Positions 44,480-50,877 of a stretch of 64,000 bases of DNA are shown piece by piece. The translations under genes and the position numbers were made by a program. The stretch spans positions 62,001 to 126,000 of the forward strand of contig NZ_FNDP01000004.1 of NCBI RefSeq assembly GCF_900100545.1, given 5' to 3'. This DNA comes from Pseudobutyrivibrio sp. 49. Lineage in GTDB: Bacteria; Bacillota; Clostridia; Lachnospirales; Lachnospiraceae. The notes under the pieces are model-generated. The model saw nothing but the letters and a program-made list of their open reading frames with translations. It was not told the origin of the DNA and did not search any database. Numbering within the stretch: position 1 is the first letter of the stretch; every line of letters starts with the position of its first letter.

Positions 44480-45703
44480 CTATTCTATAAACATGTCGCC
44501 ATACCACTTCAAGGCTTCTACATAAGCATCATATACGACATGCATCTCGATATCCTGAAGAACCATCAAACGTGATACTTCCTGCCAGTCACCAGCTTCA
44601 TAGCTGAGAAGGAACTCAAGCTGTGGTGAGAAAATACCGTCATCATTAACAAGAGCTTTCTTAATCTCAGCGCTAACACCTACCTGATCTAACGCATCTT
44701 CCATAGGCATATCAAGAATAAGATTTAACAATGAGAACAATCCCATAAGGAAAAGCTCGTCCTTACGCATAGCATAATCAAAGGCTGGCGCAAGATTCTC
44801 TGCAAATCTAGCTCTGATAAGTGAAAGTCTTGTAATCTCATTTGGCTTACCAGCAGCAAGCTCATTAAATAATGTAGTATTTAACCAGCGACGGATCTCT
44901 TTCTGTCCTAAAAGAGCTGTTGCCTGGTTAATTGATCTTATATTTGAATTAATAGTAAGCTTGTTGGCAATTTTAAGAAGCTCGATAGATAATGCTGGAT
45001 CCTGTGCTACAACATTAGCTACTTCCTCCAAATCAAAATCAGACTGATTGATTACGGTCATGAGCTTCATATAGTTAATCTTAATAGGAGTAACTTCTGT
45101 ATCCTGAGTATTAATAGGAACTCTAAAGAATGTACCCTCGAAAATCTTGAATAGACCAGAATCCTTCGCCTTATTGAACTCTTCCTTTGTATGAAGGTTC
45201 TCAGCGCAGAATGTAATCTTTGGTAATACCTTTTTGAAGGCCTGAGCCTGTTCTACAACATCACCTTCATCTGCATTAACAAGGAATAAATCGAAATCGT
45301 CAAGCATTTCCTTATAAGCGTCAACGCTGGCAATTGGAAGATCTTTTATTCCTAATTTAAAGCCCTTACTCTTCAAGTCATGTAAACGCTTTTTATAAGA
45401 ATCCTCTGGCTTTATAGAATGGTCCATAAGAAGAACTATACGTCCATCAAAGCCAGTCAACTGCTGTTCAATGTTAGCAAATAATGAAATGTTATTAATA
45501 GGAATAATAATGTCACAATTTGCTACTAAATCGTCCTCTGAGATACTTTCGAATACCTCGATACCTACGATTGAACCTGCTCCATCGTACTTTCCTGCAG
45601 CAAGTAAATGTGGATTTTCAAACATGTTCTCCTTCTGTGCATACAAGCAGTATGAAGCCACAGACATGTCTTCGTAAAATAGTGGTACTAATGTAGCTAG
45701 CAT
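44480..45703 (-). CDS. Degenerate EAL domain plus HDOD domain protein (YuxH family)
   Basis: 407 residues. The N-terminal ~200 residues form a degraded EAL barrel: the catalytic EAL and DDFG signatures are not kept, so c-di-GMP hydrolysis is unlikely. Residues ~205-400 form an HDOD domain (DLEEVANVVAQDPALSIELLKIAN, IRSINQATALLGQKEIRRW shortened here from the full segment). Such proteins act as signal-responsive scaffolds in c-di-GMP or motility control. Monocistronic with a good promoter and an inverted repeat in the leader. Confidence 0.85.
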   Translation of the reverse strand: MLATLVPLFYEDMSVASYCLYAQKENMFENPHLLAAGKYDGAGSIVGIEVFESISEDDLVANCDIIIPINNISLFANIEQQLTGFDGRIVLLMDHSIKPEDSYKKRLHDLKSKGFKLGIKDLPIASVDAYKEMLDDFDLFLVNADEGDVVEQAQAFKKVLPKITFCAENLHTKEEFNKAKDSGLFKIFEGTFFRVPINTQDTEVTPIKINYMKLMTVINQSDFDLEEVANVVAQDPALSIELLKIANKLTINSNIRSINQATALLGQKEIRRWLNTTLFNELAAGKPNEITRLSLIRARFAENLAPAFDYAMRKDELFLMGLFSLLNLILDMPMEDALDQVGVSAEIKKALVNDDGIFSPQLEFLLSYEAGDWQEVSRLMVLQDIEMHVVYDAYVEALKWYGDMFIE

Positions 45704-45754
45704 AACCCTTCTCCTTTTTTAAGCCCCGTATTTTTAATAAAAACCCCATAAAGT

Positions 45755-45776
45755 ATTCTGACAGAATTGTCTGAAT
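45755..45776 (-). promoter_or_regulatory. Inverted repeat in the EAL-HDOD leader
   Basis: ATTCTGACA-GAAT-TGTCTGAAT (plus strand; one mismatch between arms), 12 bp downstream of the -10 element. It could be an operator or an RNA hairpin. Confidence 0.4.
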
Positions 45777-45787
45777 ATTTATAATTA

Positions 45788-45816
45788 ATTATAGCACTCC
45801 ACATTTTTATATTCAA
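45788..45816 (-). promoter_or_regulatory. Promoter of the EAL-HDOD gene
   Basis: TTGAAT (45816-45811), 17-bp spacer, TATAAT (45793-45788) on the minus strand. Confidence 0.7.
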
Positions 45817-45827
45817 TTATTGACACG

Positions 45828-45860
45828 AAAAAAGCTAGCATTCTAGGAACAATTAATGCT
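45828..45860 (-). terminator. Terminator of the first NUDIX gene
   Basis: Stem AGCATT/AATGCT with a 12-nt loop, then AGCTTTTTTCG on the minus strand. Confidence 0.6.
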
Positions 45861-45865
45861 CTTTT

Positions 45866-46279
45866 TTAGTTTGACCTATGCTGCATGTCTGATTTAATCT
45901 TATCTATAAGTGTAATATCAGCTGGCAGCCAGTTTACATCATTTAATGTATCTCTTGTGAGCCACTTTGCAGCTTCAGCCTCTTTTAATTCCAGGCGTCC
46001 TTCCTTCACCTCACAATAGAAGCAATCCATCGACAGGTGGAAGGTAGGATAATCATATTCTATCGTATCTATGTAGGGCCCAACCTCTATAAGAGTATCA
46101 AGTTCCTCTTGTATCTCTCTTATAAGAGCCTGCTCAGATGTCTCCCCAGCCTCCACCTTGCCACCTGGGAACTCCCAGCCACCTTTATAATCTCCGTAAC
46201 CTCTTGCGGTTGCGAAAATCTTGTTTTTCTCTTCTATTGAATCACAGATAACTGCTGCAACAACTTTTATTGTTTTCAT
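45866..46279 (-). CDS. NUDIX hydrolase, MutT-like (deoxy)nucleoside triphosphate pyrophosphohydrolase
   Basis: 137 residues from the ATG at 46279 (GGAG 10 nt upstream). The NUDIX box begins GGKVEAGETSEQALIREI and continues QEEL. WEFPGG precedes it, as in MutT and CTP pyrophosphohydrolases. It cleaves oxidised or damaged NTPs. It is a close paralogue of the NUDIX gene at 50467-50865: both begin with near-identical residues (MKTI[K/R]VVAAVICDSIE) and share TIEYDYPTFHLSMDCF. Confidence 0.92.
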   Translation of the reverse strand: MKTIKVVAAVICDSIEEKNKIFATARGYGDYKGGWEFPGGKVEAGETSEQALIREIQEELDTLIEVGPYIDTIEYDYPTFHLSMDCFYCEVKEGRLELKEAEAAKWLTRDTLNDVNWLPADITLIDKIKSDMQHRSN

Positions 46280-46313
46280 GACCTTTATTCTCCACGCTGT
46301 TTTTCTTGATTGC

Positions 46314-46571
46314 GCATATAATTTTGTCATTTTGCTTGAATTTATATGCTCAGTAGGGTTTTATTTCATAGCTTATTTGCCGGTCAAGCATATAATTTTT
46401 GAAAAAATGGCATTATTATATGCTCAGTGAAGCCATTTTTCATTGCTTTTTGTCTGTTCAAGCATATAATTTTTCAAAAAATGGCATTATTATATGCTTA
46501 GAACAAGATTTTCCTCATAGAATTCTCCTATTTGAGCATATAATTTTTTTAAAATTTTCTAAATTATATGC
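46314..46571. repeat. Four 36-bp inverted-repeat units with an exact 74-bp period
   Basis: Units begin at 46314, 46388, 46462 and 46536, each exactly 36 bp, opening GCATATAATT and closing TTATATGC, so each can fold back on itself. Units 2 and 3 differ at one base; units 1 and 4 keep only the ends. The 38-bp spacers also resemble each other (start T[C/T]AG, TTTCAT near the middle, ends in TCAA or TTGA). The 325-bp stretch between the NUDIX gene and the next gene holds nothing else. Possibly a phased protein-binding array; not CRISPR. Confidence 0.85.
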
Positions 46572-46604
46572 TTGACTAATTCAGGCACCTCCTGCTGGCA
46601 GCCT

Positions 46605-46940
46605 TTACAGCTCAAAATATTTACAGTTATTCCCTTTAGCCTTCTCATCCTCCGCATCTAATCCGTAGTAAAGCATTTCATTATACTTCGCATTGGCAGC
46701 CTCACTGGCTTTCTTCTCCCGCCATCTATCTATATCACTGCAAATAGCAAGTGCCTCATCCACTATAAGCTCAGCTGTATTTGGCTTTACATTATAAAGA
46801 TAAGCCATCATCCTTTGCATCGCCTTGGGACTGCCAAGCATCTTTGCAATTTGCACTCCAAGCTCATCAGGAAATCCCAGACTCCTTATAGCCTGCACTA
46901 ATTCATCCCTGCTTCTAGCCCATTCTATTCTTGTATCCAT
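46605..46940 (-). CDS. Uncharacterised 111-residue protein
   Basis: Start at the ATG 46940 because AAGGAG lies 4-5 nt upstream; an upstream GTG in frame lacks an SD. Helical and soluble, with SLGFPDELGVQIAKMLGSPKAM in two halves resembling small orphan proteins common in Lachnospiraceae. A hairpin ATCGGC-TTC-GCCGAT (46954-46968) lies in the leader just before the SD and a TATAAT lies ~25 bp further upstream. Function unknown. Confidence 0.7.
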   Translation of the reverse strand: MDTRIEWARSRDELVQAIRSLGFPDELGVQIAKMLGSPKAMQRMMAYLYNVKPNTAELIVDEALAICSDIDRWREKKASEAANAKYNEMLYYGLDAEDEKAKGNNCKYFEL

Positions 46941-47026
46941 AATTCTCCTTATTGAATCGGCTTCGCCGATAATGATTCCCTCATCTGAAAACCATACACC
47001 TGTCACAGGATAATAAATAAGCTAAA

Positions 47027-47761
47027 TTATAATATATCCTTCAAAATTCCAAATGTTTCACGAACCATGTTGTTAGGTAGGAATTGATATTCTGTAAATG
47101 CTGCGATGCCCGTTATATCAGCATCAGTATATCTCTTAGCAAGAAGAATTCCTCTAAAAAGATGGAAGTTATTGGTTACGATACCAATCTTGGTGTTCTC
47201 ATCATCTTCTATCATCACAAAAGCATTAGTAATGTTTTGCTTGGTATCAAGGGATTCTTTTTCTACAAGTACTCTATCTTCTGAAATCCCCTGTTCCATA
47301 AGATACGCTTTTCCACCTTCACCTTCGCTGATGAATTCATTTGCTCCCTGACCTCCAGTTACTATAACTATTGTATCAGGATTATTGTTAAGATATTCCA
47401 CTGCAGCATCCAATCTATACTTATAAACAACACTTGGCCCCCAGTCTCTCATTTGAGCTCCAAGAACTATAATGTAGTCCGCTCCATCGTCTCCTTTTGA
47501 AAAGAACTGTGTGAGAATACATCCCTGGCAGATAATAAATACTGCTAGCCCTAAGGCTACAAGTCCTCTAAATATCTTTCTAATAATTGTAGGTACCTTT
47601 CCCCAGAGCTTCTTTTTCTCCATGAACCATAGGAATCCGAAGAAGATAGACACGAATATCCATATGATAAATGAGAAGGTTCCACTGCCTACAAGAAAAA
47701 CAGTAATTGAATATATTAATGAAAGAACTGCTAGTGCAGCATATATAAATCTTTTAAGCAC
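47027..47761 (-). CDS. YdcF/SanA-like DUF218 membrane protein
   Basis: 244 residues starting with GTG at 47761 (GAGG ~11 nt upstream). Two or three membrane helices (~5-90) precede a DUF218 domain: YIIVLGAQMRDWGPS, IVTGGQGANEFISEG, KESLDTKQNI and GIVTNNFHLFRG. Family members (ElyC, SanA, YdcF) act at the cell envelope. The gene follows the DUF6487 gene by 43 bp. Confidence 0.9.
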   Translation of the reverse strand: MLKRFIYAALAVLSLIYSITVFLVGSGTFSFIIWIFVSIFFGFLWFMEKKKLWGKVPTIIRKIFRGLVALGLAVFIICQGCILTQFFSKGDDGADYIIVLGAQMRDWGPSVVYKYRLDAAVEYLNNNPDTIVIVTGGQGANEFISEGEGGKAYLMEQGISEDRVLVEKESLDTKQNITNAFVMIEDDENTKIGIVTNNFHLFRGILLAKRYTDADITGIAAFTEYQFLPNNMVRETFGILKDIL

Positions 47762-47804
47762 TTTATTTATCGCCTCTAAACTCTTAATTTCTTCTGTTTC
47801 CCAT

Positions 47805-48056
47805 TCACTCCAAATCTAAAAGAACACAATTACAAGATTTACAAACATATCCTGTATTTCTCTTTTTAGTAAGTCCATTGCCAAGCTTTATCTGCACGCC
47901 ACCTTCAGATACCACTTTCTTTATAGTTAAAAAGCTGGGTATATGCTTATTGATAACTTCAGTTGGTGCCCAGAATAATGAAGGGATCCCTCTTGAAGCA
48001 GCGCTTACACCAATCTCACCTTTAGACATTTCTTTTTGACATTTTGGACAATTCAT
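47805..48056 (-). CDS. Zinc-ribbon-type DUF6487-like small protein
   Basis: 83 residues. The N-terminal MNCPKCQKEMSKGEI and the C-terminal YVCKSCNCVLLDLE supply two Cys-x2-Cys pairs for a zinc ribbon. The middle (PSLFWAPTEV) fits the DUF6487 family. SD GAGGAGG ~10 nt before the ATG. Function unknown. Confidence 0.75.
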   Translation of the reverse strand: MNCPKCQKEMSKGEIGVSAASRGIPSLFWAPTEVINKHIPSFLTIKKVVSEGGVQIKLGNGLTKKRNTGYVCKSCNCVLLDLE

Positions 48057-48143
48057 AACAATTTATTCCTCCTCACTATAATTTCTGTCCTTCTTTCATG
48101 TAGTTCTTAAGCATCATTTCCCTTTCTTATATAGCCCCCATAT

Positions 48144-48644
48144 TCACATAAATCGCTCCATAACCTCTGTTGTGTGCATGGAAAGAATTCCAGCACCAAA
48201 GGCCTCCATGATTTCCGTATAACTGTCATCAATAAACATGATTTCATCCATATTTATGCCATCACGTTCAGCAATCATTTTCATGATAAGTACCTTCTTA
48301 TGACGGCTCTCAGTAGATATCAAATCTCCATGATGCTCAAAAACACCTGGGTAACATTCTCTCAAGCGATTATACTTTGAATTGTACTCAAAAGAATTAC
48401 TACATTCAGTGAGGCCATAGACCTTCACCCCCTGATTAAAATGCAAATTATCTATTAGGTTCTTTACTCCCCTAGGTGCTTGACACTTAATATACGCATT
48501 ATTATTGATATTGAATCTAAGCCAGTCTTCAGGGCTCTCAAAACCAACAACACGCTTGCCTTCTTCATTGTACATTTTCAGGCATAACAATGTATTGTCC
48601 ACATCACCAAAGAGAATCTTTATCTTTTTCAATTTTTCCTGCAT
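48144..48644 (-). CDS. HAD-superfamily hydrolase-like protein
   Basis: 166 residues. Motif I is FGDVDNTLL with nucleophile Asp and general acid Asp. Motif II is near VYGLTE. Motif IV is IMFIDDSYTEIMEAFGAG. Small-molecule phosphatase of unknown substrate. Ideal SD GGAGGGG and a TTGATA-17-TAAAAT promoter; monocistronic. Confidence 0.85.
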   Translation of the reverse strand: MQEKLKKIKILFGDVDNTLLCLKMYNEEGKRVVGFESPEDWLRFNINNNAYIKCQAPRGVKNLIDNLHFNQGVKVYGLTECSNSFEYNSKYNRLRECYPGVFEHHGDLISTESRHKKVLIMKMIAERDGINMDEIMFIDDSYTEIMEAFGAGILSMHTTEVMERFM

Positions 48645-48688
48645 AGCAACCCCTCCAAAAGTGCTAATTGTAATTAAAATCTAATTGT

Positions 48689-48717
48689 ATTTTAGCCACA
48701 GTTTCCACAAGTATCAA
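48689..48717 (-). promoter_or_regulatory. Promoter of the HAD gene
   Basis: TTGATA (48717-48712), 17-bp spacer, TAAAAT (48694-48689) on the minus strand. Confidence 0.7.
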
Positions 48718-48755
48718 CTTGATTTTACCACACTTCCAGCGTGTTCGAGAAAAAG

Positions 48756-48834
48756 CGAAAATTTGTTCGCATGTTCGATTGAATTTTTTAGTTTCAGGGT
48801 GTATAGTGATTATATAAAAACAGAACATATTTTC
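48756..48834 (+). promoter_or_regulatory. SOS-box-like sites around the promoter of the small plus-strand gene
   Basis: CGAAAATTTGTTCG (48756-48769) matches the Firmicutes LexA box CGAAC-N4-GTTCG with one mismatch. GAACATATTTTC (48823-48834) is a weaker second copy. Further GTTCG units lie between. A TATATA -10-like element (~48811-48816) sits between the two sites. Pattern-based; no LexA gene is in the window. Confidence 0.45.
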
Positions 48835-48856
48835 GAATAGATTAGGAGTAATTTTG

Positions 48857-49156
48857 ATGTACAACGGATTAAAAAGAGTTTTTGATAAAATCGATGTAAT
48901 TTGCCAGATTAAGGCTGATGGTTCAGTCATCCCCCTGAAGTTTCGCCTACAGAATGAAGATGGCATTTACGAAACTTACACCATAAAATCCTACAAGCCT
49001 TTGCCTAAAAAAGGCTCCTACACCACACAAGATGGTCTCTTTATCAGCAATCAGACAGATGTCTTTGAATGCAGGGTCCACCTTATGGGGCTCGAGCGTA
49101 GCGTTAGGCTTTACTATGACAATAAGGTTAGCAATACCTGGAAGCTGGCGATATAA
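48857..49156 (+). CDS. Uncharacterised 99-residue protein, possibly SOS-linked
   Basis: Start at the ATG 48857 with AGGAG 8 nt upstream. Beta-rich, soluble (FRLQNEDGIYETYTIKSY, FECRVHLMGLERSVRLYY). I associate such proteins from memory with Y-family polymerase (ImuB-like) cassettes of Lachnospiraceae, but no polymerase follows here. The SOS-box-like sites support a DNA-damage link. It is an isolated plus-strand gene that overlaps the end of a decayed toxin on the other strand. Confidence 0.7.
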   Translation: MYNGLKRVFDKIDVICQIKADGSVIPLKFRLQNEDGIYETYTIKSYKPLPKKGSYTTQDGLFISNQTDVFECRVHLMGLERSVRLYYDNKVSNTWKLAI

Positions 49157-49380
49157 TATACTGCCTACCTTTGGTATAGCAGCATTTATATCAAGTTCCA
49201 CCATGGCATCTATTTTATAAGCATCTACATCTAACACCCCCAGCTCTTTCAGTGTCACAGACTTTCTTTTTATCCCGCCTATATTGCATATCAATACATG
49301 TGTAGGAAGATTTTTGTGAATCTTGGTTGTTATCGGGGCAACAGTAACTGTTGGCGCATATTTATTTCCCCCTCCGATTT
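49154..49380 (-). pseudogene. Remnant of a PemK/MazF-family toxin
   Basis: A minus-strand frame reads GGGNKYAPTVTVAPITTKIH followed by KNLPTHVLI and ends near DINAAIPKVGSIL. This fits the middle and C-terminal parts of MazF/PemK endoribonucleases (GN.xSPTVIVAAITS, PTHV, terminal ID.AL..SL). The N-terminal third with the start codon is missing, and the frame runs past the expected end into sequence opposite the plus-strand gene. No antitoxin gene adjoins. It is best read as a decayed toxin. Confidence 0.6.
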
Positions 49381-49385
49381 TATTC

Positions 49386-49565
49386 CTATGAGCAGTTAAT
49401 GCTCATTGTATGCCCATCAACATCTACAGGCTGATTATCCTTGTAGTTATTGTAAATCTCTGCAATCTCTTCCTTAGAAAAATCTGGAAAGCAGGTGTAC
49501 AGAGTCTCAAGCTCCATTCCTGTGCTTACAAAGTTTTCTACTGTTATTTGGTCTTTCTTATTCAT
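49386..49565 (-). CDS. Uncharacterised 59-residue protein
   Basis: Start at the ATG 49565 (GGGAG 5 nt upstream), 2 bp after the ArsC-like stop. Helical: LETLYTCFPDFSKEEIAEIY resembles a small helix-turn-helix-type two-helix motif but is too short to assign. Last gene of the long minus-strand run from 57.4 kb. Function unknown. Confidence 0.6.
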   Translation of the reverse strand: MNKKDQITVENFVSTGMELETLYTCFPDFSKEEIAEIYNNYKDNQPVDVDGHTMSINCS

Positions 49566-49567
49566 AA

Positions 49568-49909
49568 CTACTCCCAATTCTTCCACACATCAGGCTGATA
49601 ACCTAATGTGGACTTCTTTCCATTTCTAACAACCGGTGTCTTGATTACCTGCTGAGTCTCAAGCAGTTTCTCCAGCTTATCCTCCTCAGCAATATACTTA
49701 ATCAAAGCCAGCGCATCCTTATCCTTTGCATCCGGATTAATCATGGCATCTATTCCACCATTGGCATTAGCTACAGCTGTTAATTCGCCCTTGCTCATGC
49801 CTTTTTCCTTCATATCAATGAACTGATATTTAATGCCGCGTTCCTTGAAGAATCGCTCAGCTTTCTTTGTATCATTGCACTTCTTAGTGCCAAAGATTTG
49901 TATATTCAT
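49568..49909 (-). CDS. ArsC/Spx-family thioredoxin-fold protein
   Basis: 113 residues. The N-terminal GTKKCNDTKKAERFF has a single Cys in a CxxT context, as in YffB/Spx-like reductases. The C-terminal TPVVRNGKKSTLGYQPDVW is the conserved cis-Pro region. Such proteins are glutathione-like or RNA-polymerase-binding regulators. With only one N-terminal Cys, true arsenate reduction is uncertain. It lies 13 bp after the YccF-like gene. Confidence 0.88.
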   Translation of the reverse strand: MNIQIFGTKKCNDTKKAERFFKERGIKYQFIDMKEKGMSKGELTAVANANGGIDAMINPDAKDKDALALIKYIAEEDKLEKLLETQQVIKTPVVRNGKKSTLGYQPDVWKNWE

Positions 49910-49922
49910 CTATATGTCCTCT

Positions 49923-50105
49923 CTAATTAACCTTCACTACTCTCTGCCCAAATTGAGCCAATGAAAGCTTTGCTATCTTAAAAAACTGCTTTCCAAATGG
50001 AATTCCTATGATTGTAATGCACCATAATGCTCCTGCAATCCACCACCCCAGAGCACTTAGTAAGCCACCACAGATTATCCATATCACATTTCCAATAAAT
50101 CGCAT
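49923..50105 (-). CDS. Single-unit YccF (DUF307) membrane protein
   Basis: 60 residues, two hydrophobic segments. GNVIWIICGGLLSALGWWI and CITIIGIPFGKQFFKIA are the YccF repeat. E. coli YccF carries two such units (~150 residues); this has only one. It may oligomerise or be a truncated form. SD GAGGGG 7 nt before the ATG. Confidence 0.85.
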   Translation of the reverse strand: MRFIGNVIWIICGGLLSALGWWIAGALWCITIIGIPFGKQFFKIAKLSLAQFGQRVVKVN

Positions 50106-50125
50106 TATCTATCCCCTCTAACAAA

Positions 50126-50410
50126 TCATTTACTTTCGCCTGAATACTTAATAGCCAATGCCCTGTATTCTTCACTCAAATATGGACAGCAATCCTCTAT
50201 AGACACCAATCGTGAACCTTTGGCCCTGTTACAAGCCTTGCACATAGGAATAAGGTTCCTGATGTCATCAGTTCCACCGTGATACTTTGGTATGAAGTGG
50301 TCTATGGTGCGCTTATCTGGCTCAACTGCCTTGCCACACTTTGCACAAACACCACCTGTCTTCATCCATATTTGATTCTTTAATGACTCCTTGCGTCTTC
50401 GTCTGTTCAT
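50126..50410 (-). CDS. HNH endonuclease
   Basis: About 94 residues from the ATG at 50410; the frame is open further and may start earlier inside the NUDIX gene, since no SD is clear. Zinc-binding pairs CAKCGK and CKACNRAKGSR frame TIDHFIPKYHGGTDDIRNL, the HNH catalytic core (His-Asn-His type). A small stand-alone nuclease. It follows the NUDIX gene of the candidate defence operon. Confidence 0.85.
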   Translation of the reverse strand: MNRRRRKESLKNQIWMKTGGVCAKCGKAVEPDKRTIDHFIPKYHGGTDDIRNLIPMCKACNRAKGSRLVSIEDCCPYLSEEYRALAIKYSGESK

Positions 50411-50466
50411 GAATCTATTATAATAAAAGTGCTGCAAAGCACAAAGCCCTGCAGCAACGACGTCTT

Positions 50467-50865
50467 TTACATAGCCTGCCTTATCTGATCTATTAAAGTA
50501 ATATCCGCAGGCAACCACTCTACAGAATCCAGTTCATCCTTAGAAAGCCACTTTGCAGCCTCAGCCTCTAATAACTTAAGTTCTCCTGATTCTACCTCAC
50601 ACCAGAAACAATCCATTGAAAGATGGAATGTTGGATAATCGTACTCAATTGTATCAATTAATTCTCCAACCTTAACAGTAGCTTCCAGCTCTTCTCTGAT
50701 TTCTCGTACCACCGCTTCTTGCGGAGTCTCACCTGCTTCAATTTTCCCACCTGGGAATTCCCAGCCGCCTTTAAACTCCCCATAGCCTCTGGCTGTTGAA
50801 AAAATCTTTGTTTTGTTCTCAATCGAATCGCAGATTACCGCTGCAACTACTCTTATTGTTTTCAT
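50467..50865 (-). CDS. NUDIX hydrolase (second paralogue), MutT-like
   Basis: 132 residues with GGKIEAGETPQEAVVREI and REEL as the NUDIX box. It resembles the 45866-46279 enzyme along its whole length, so the two arose by duplication or repeated acquisition. This copy lies 12 bp after the PLD-helicase gene. Genes for MutT-like enzymes beside PLD-helicase-DUF3427 proteins recur in bacteria (from memory), suggesting a functional link. Confidence 0.93.
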   Translation of the reverse strand: MKTIRVVAAVICDSIENKTKIFSTARGYGEFKGGWEFPGGKIEAGETPQEAVVREIREELEATVKVGELIDTIEYDYPTFHLSMDCFWCEVESGELKLLEAEAAKWLSKDELDSVEWLPADITLIDQIRQAM

Positions 50866-50877
50866 TCAAAACACCAT

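Noticed and set aside
46314-46571. CRISPR array
   Set aside because: The 36-bp units are conserved mainly at their ends, the 38-bp spacers resemble one another, only four units exist and no cas genes are near.
48947-49294. Intact 115-residue minus-strand gene
   Set aside because: Its second half is antisense to the better-supported plus-strand gene. Only the first part resembles PemK, and the true N-terminus is absent, so it is called a remnant.
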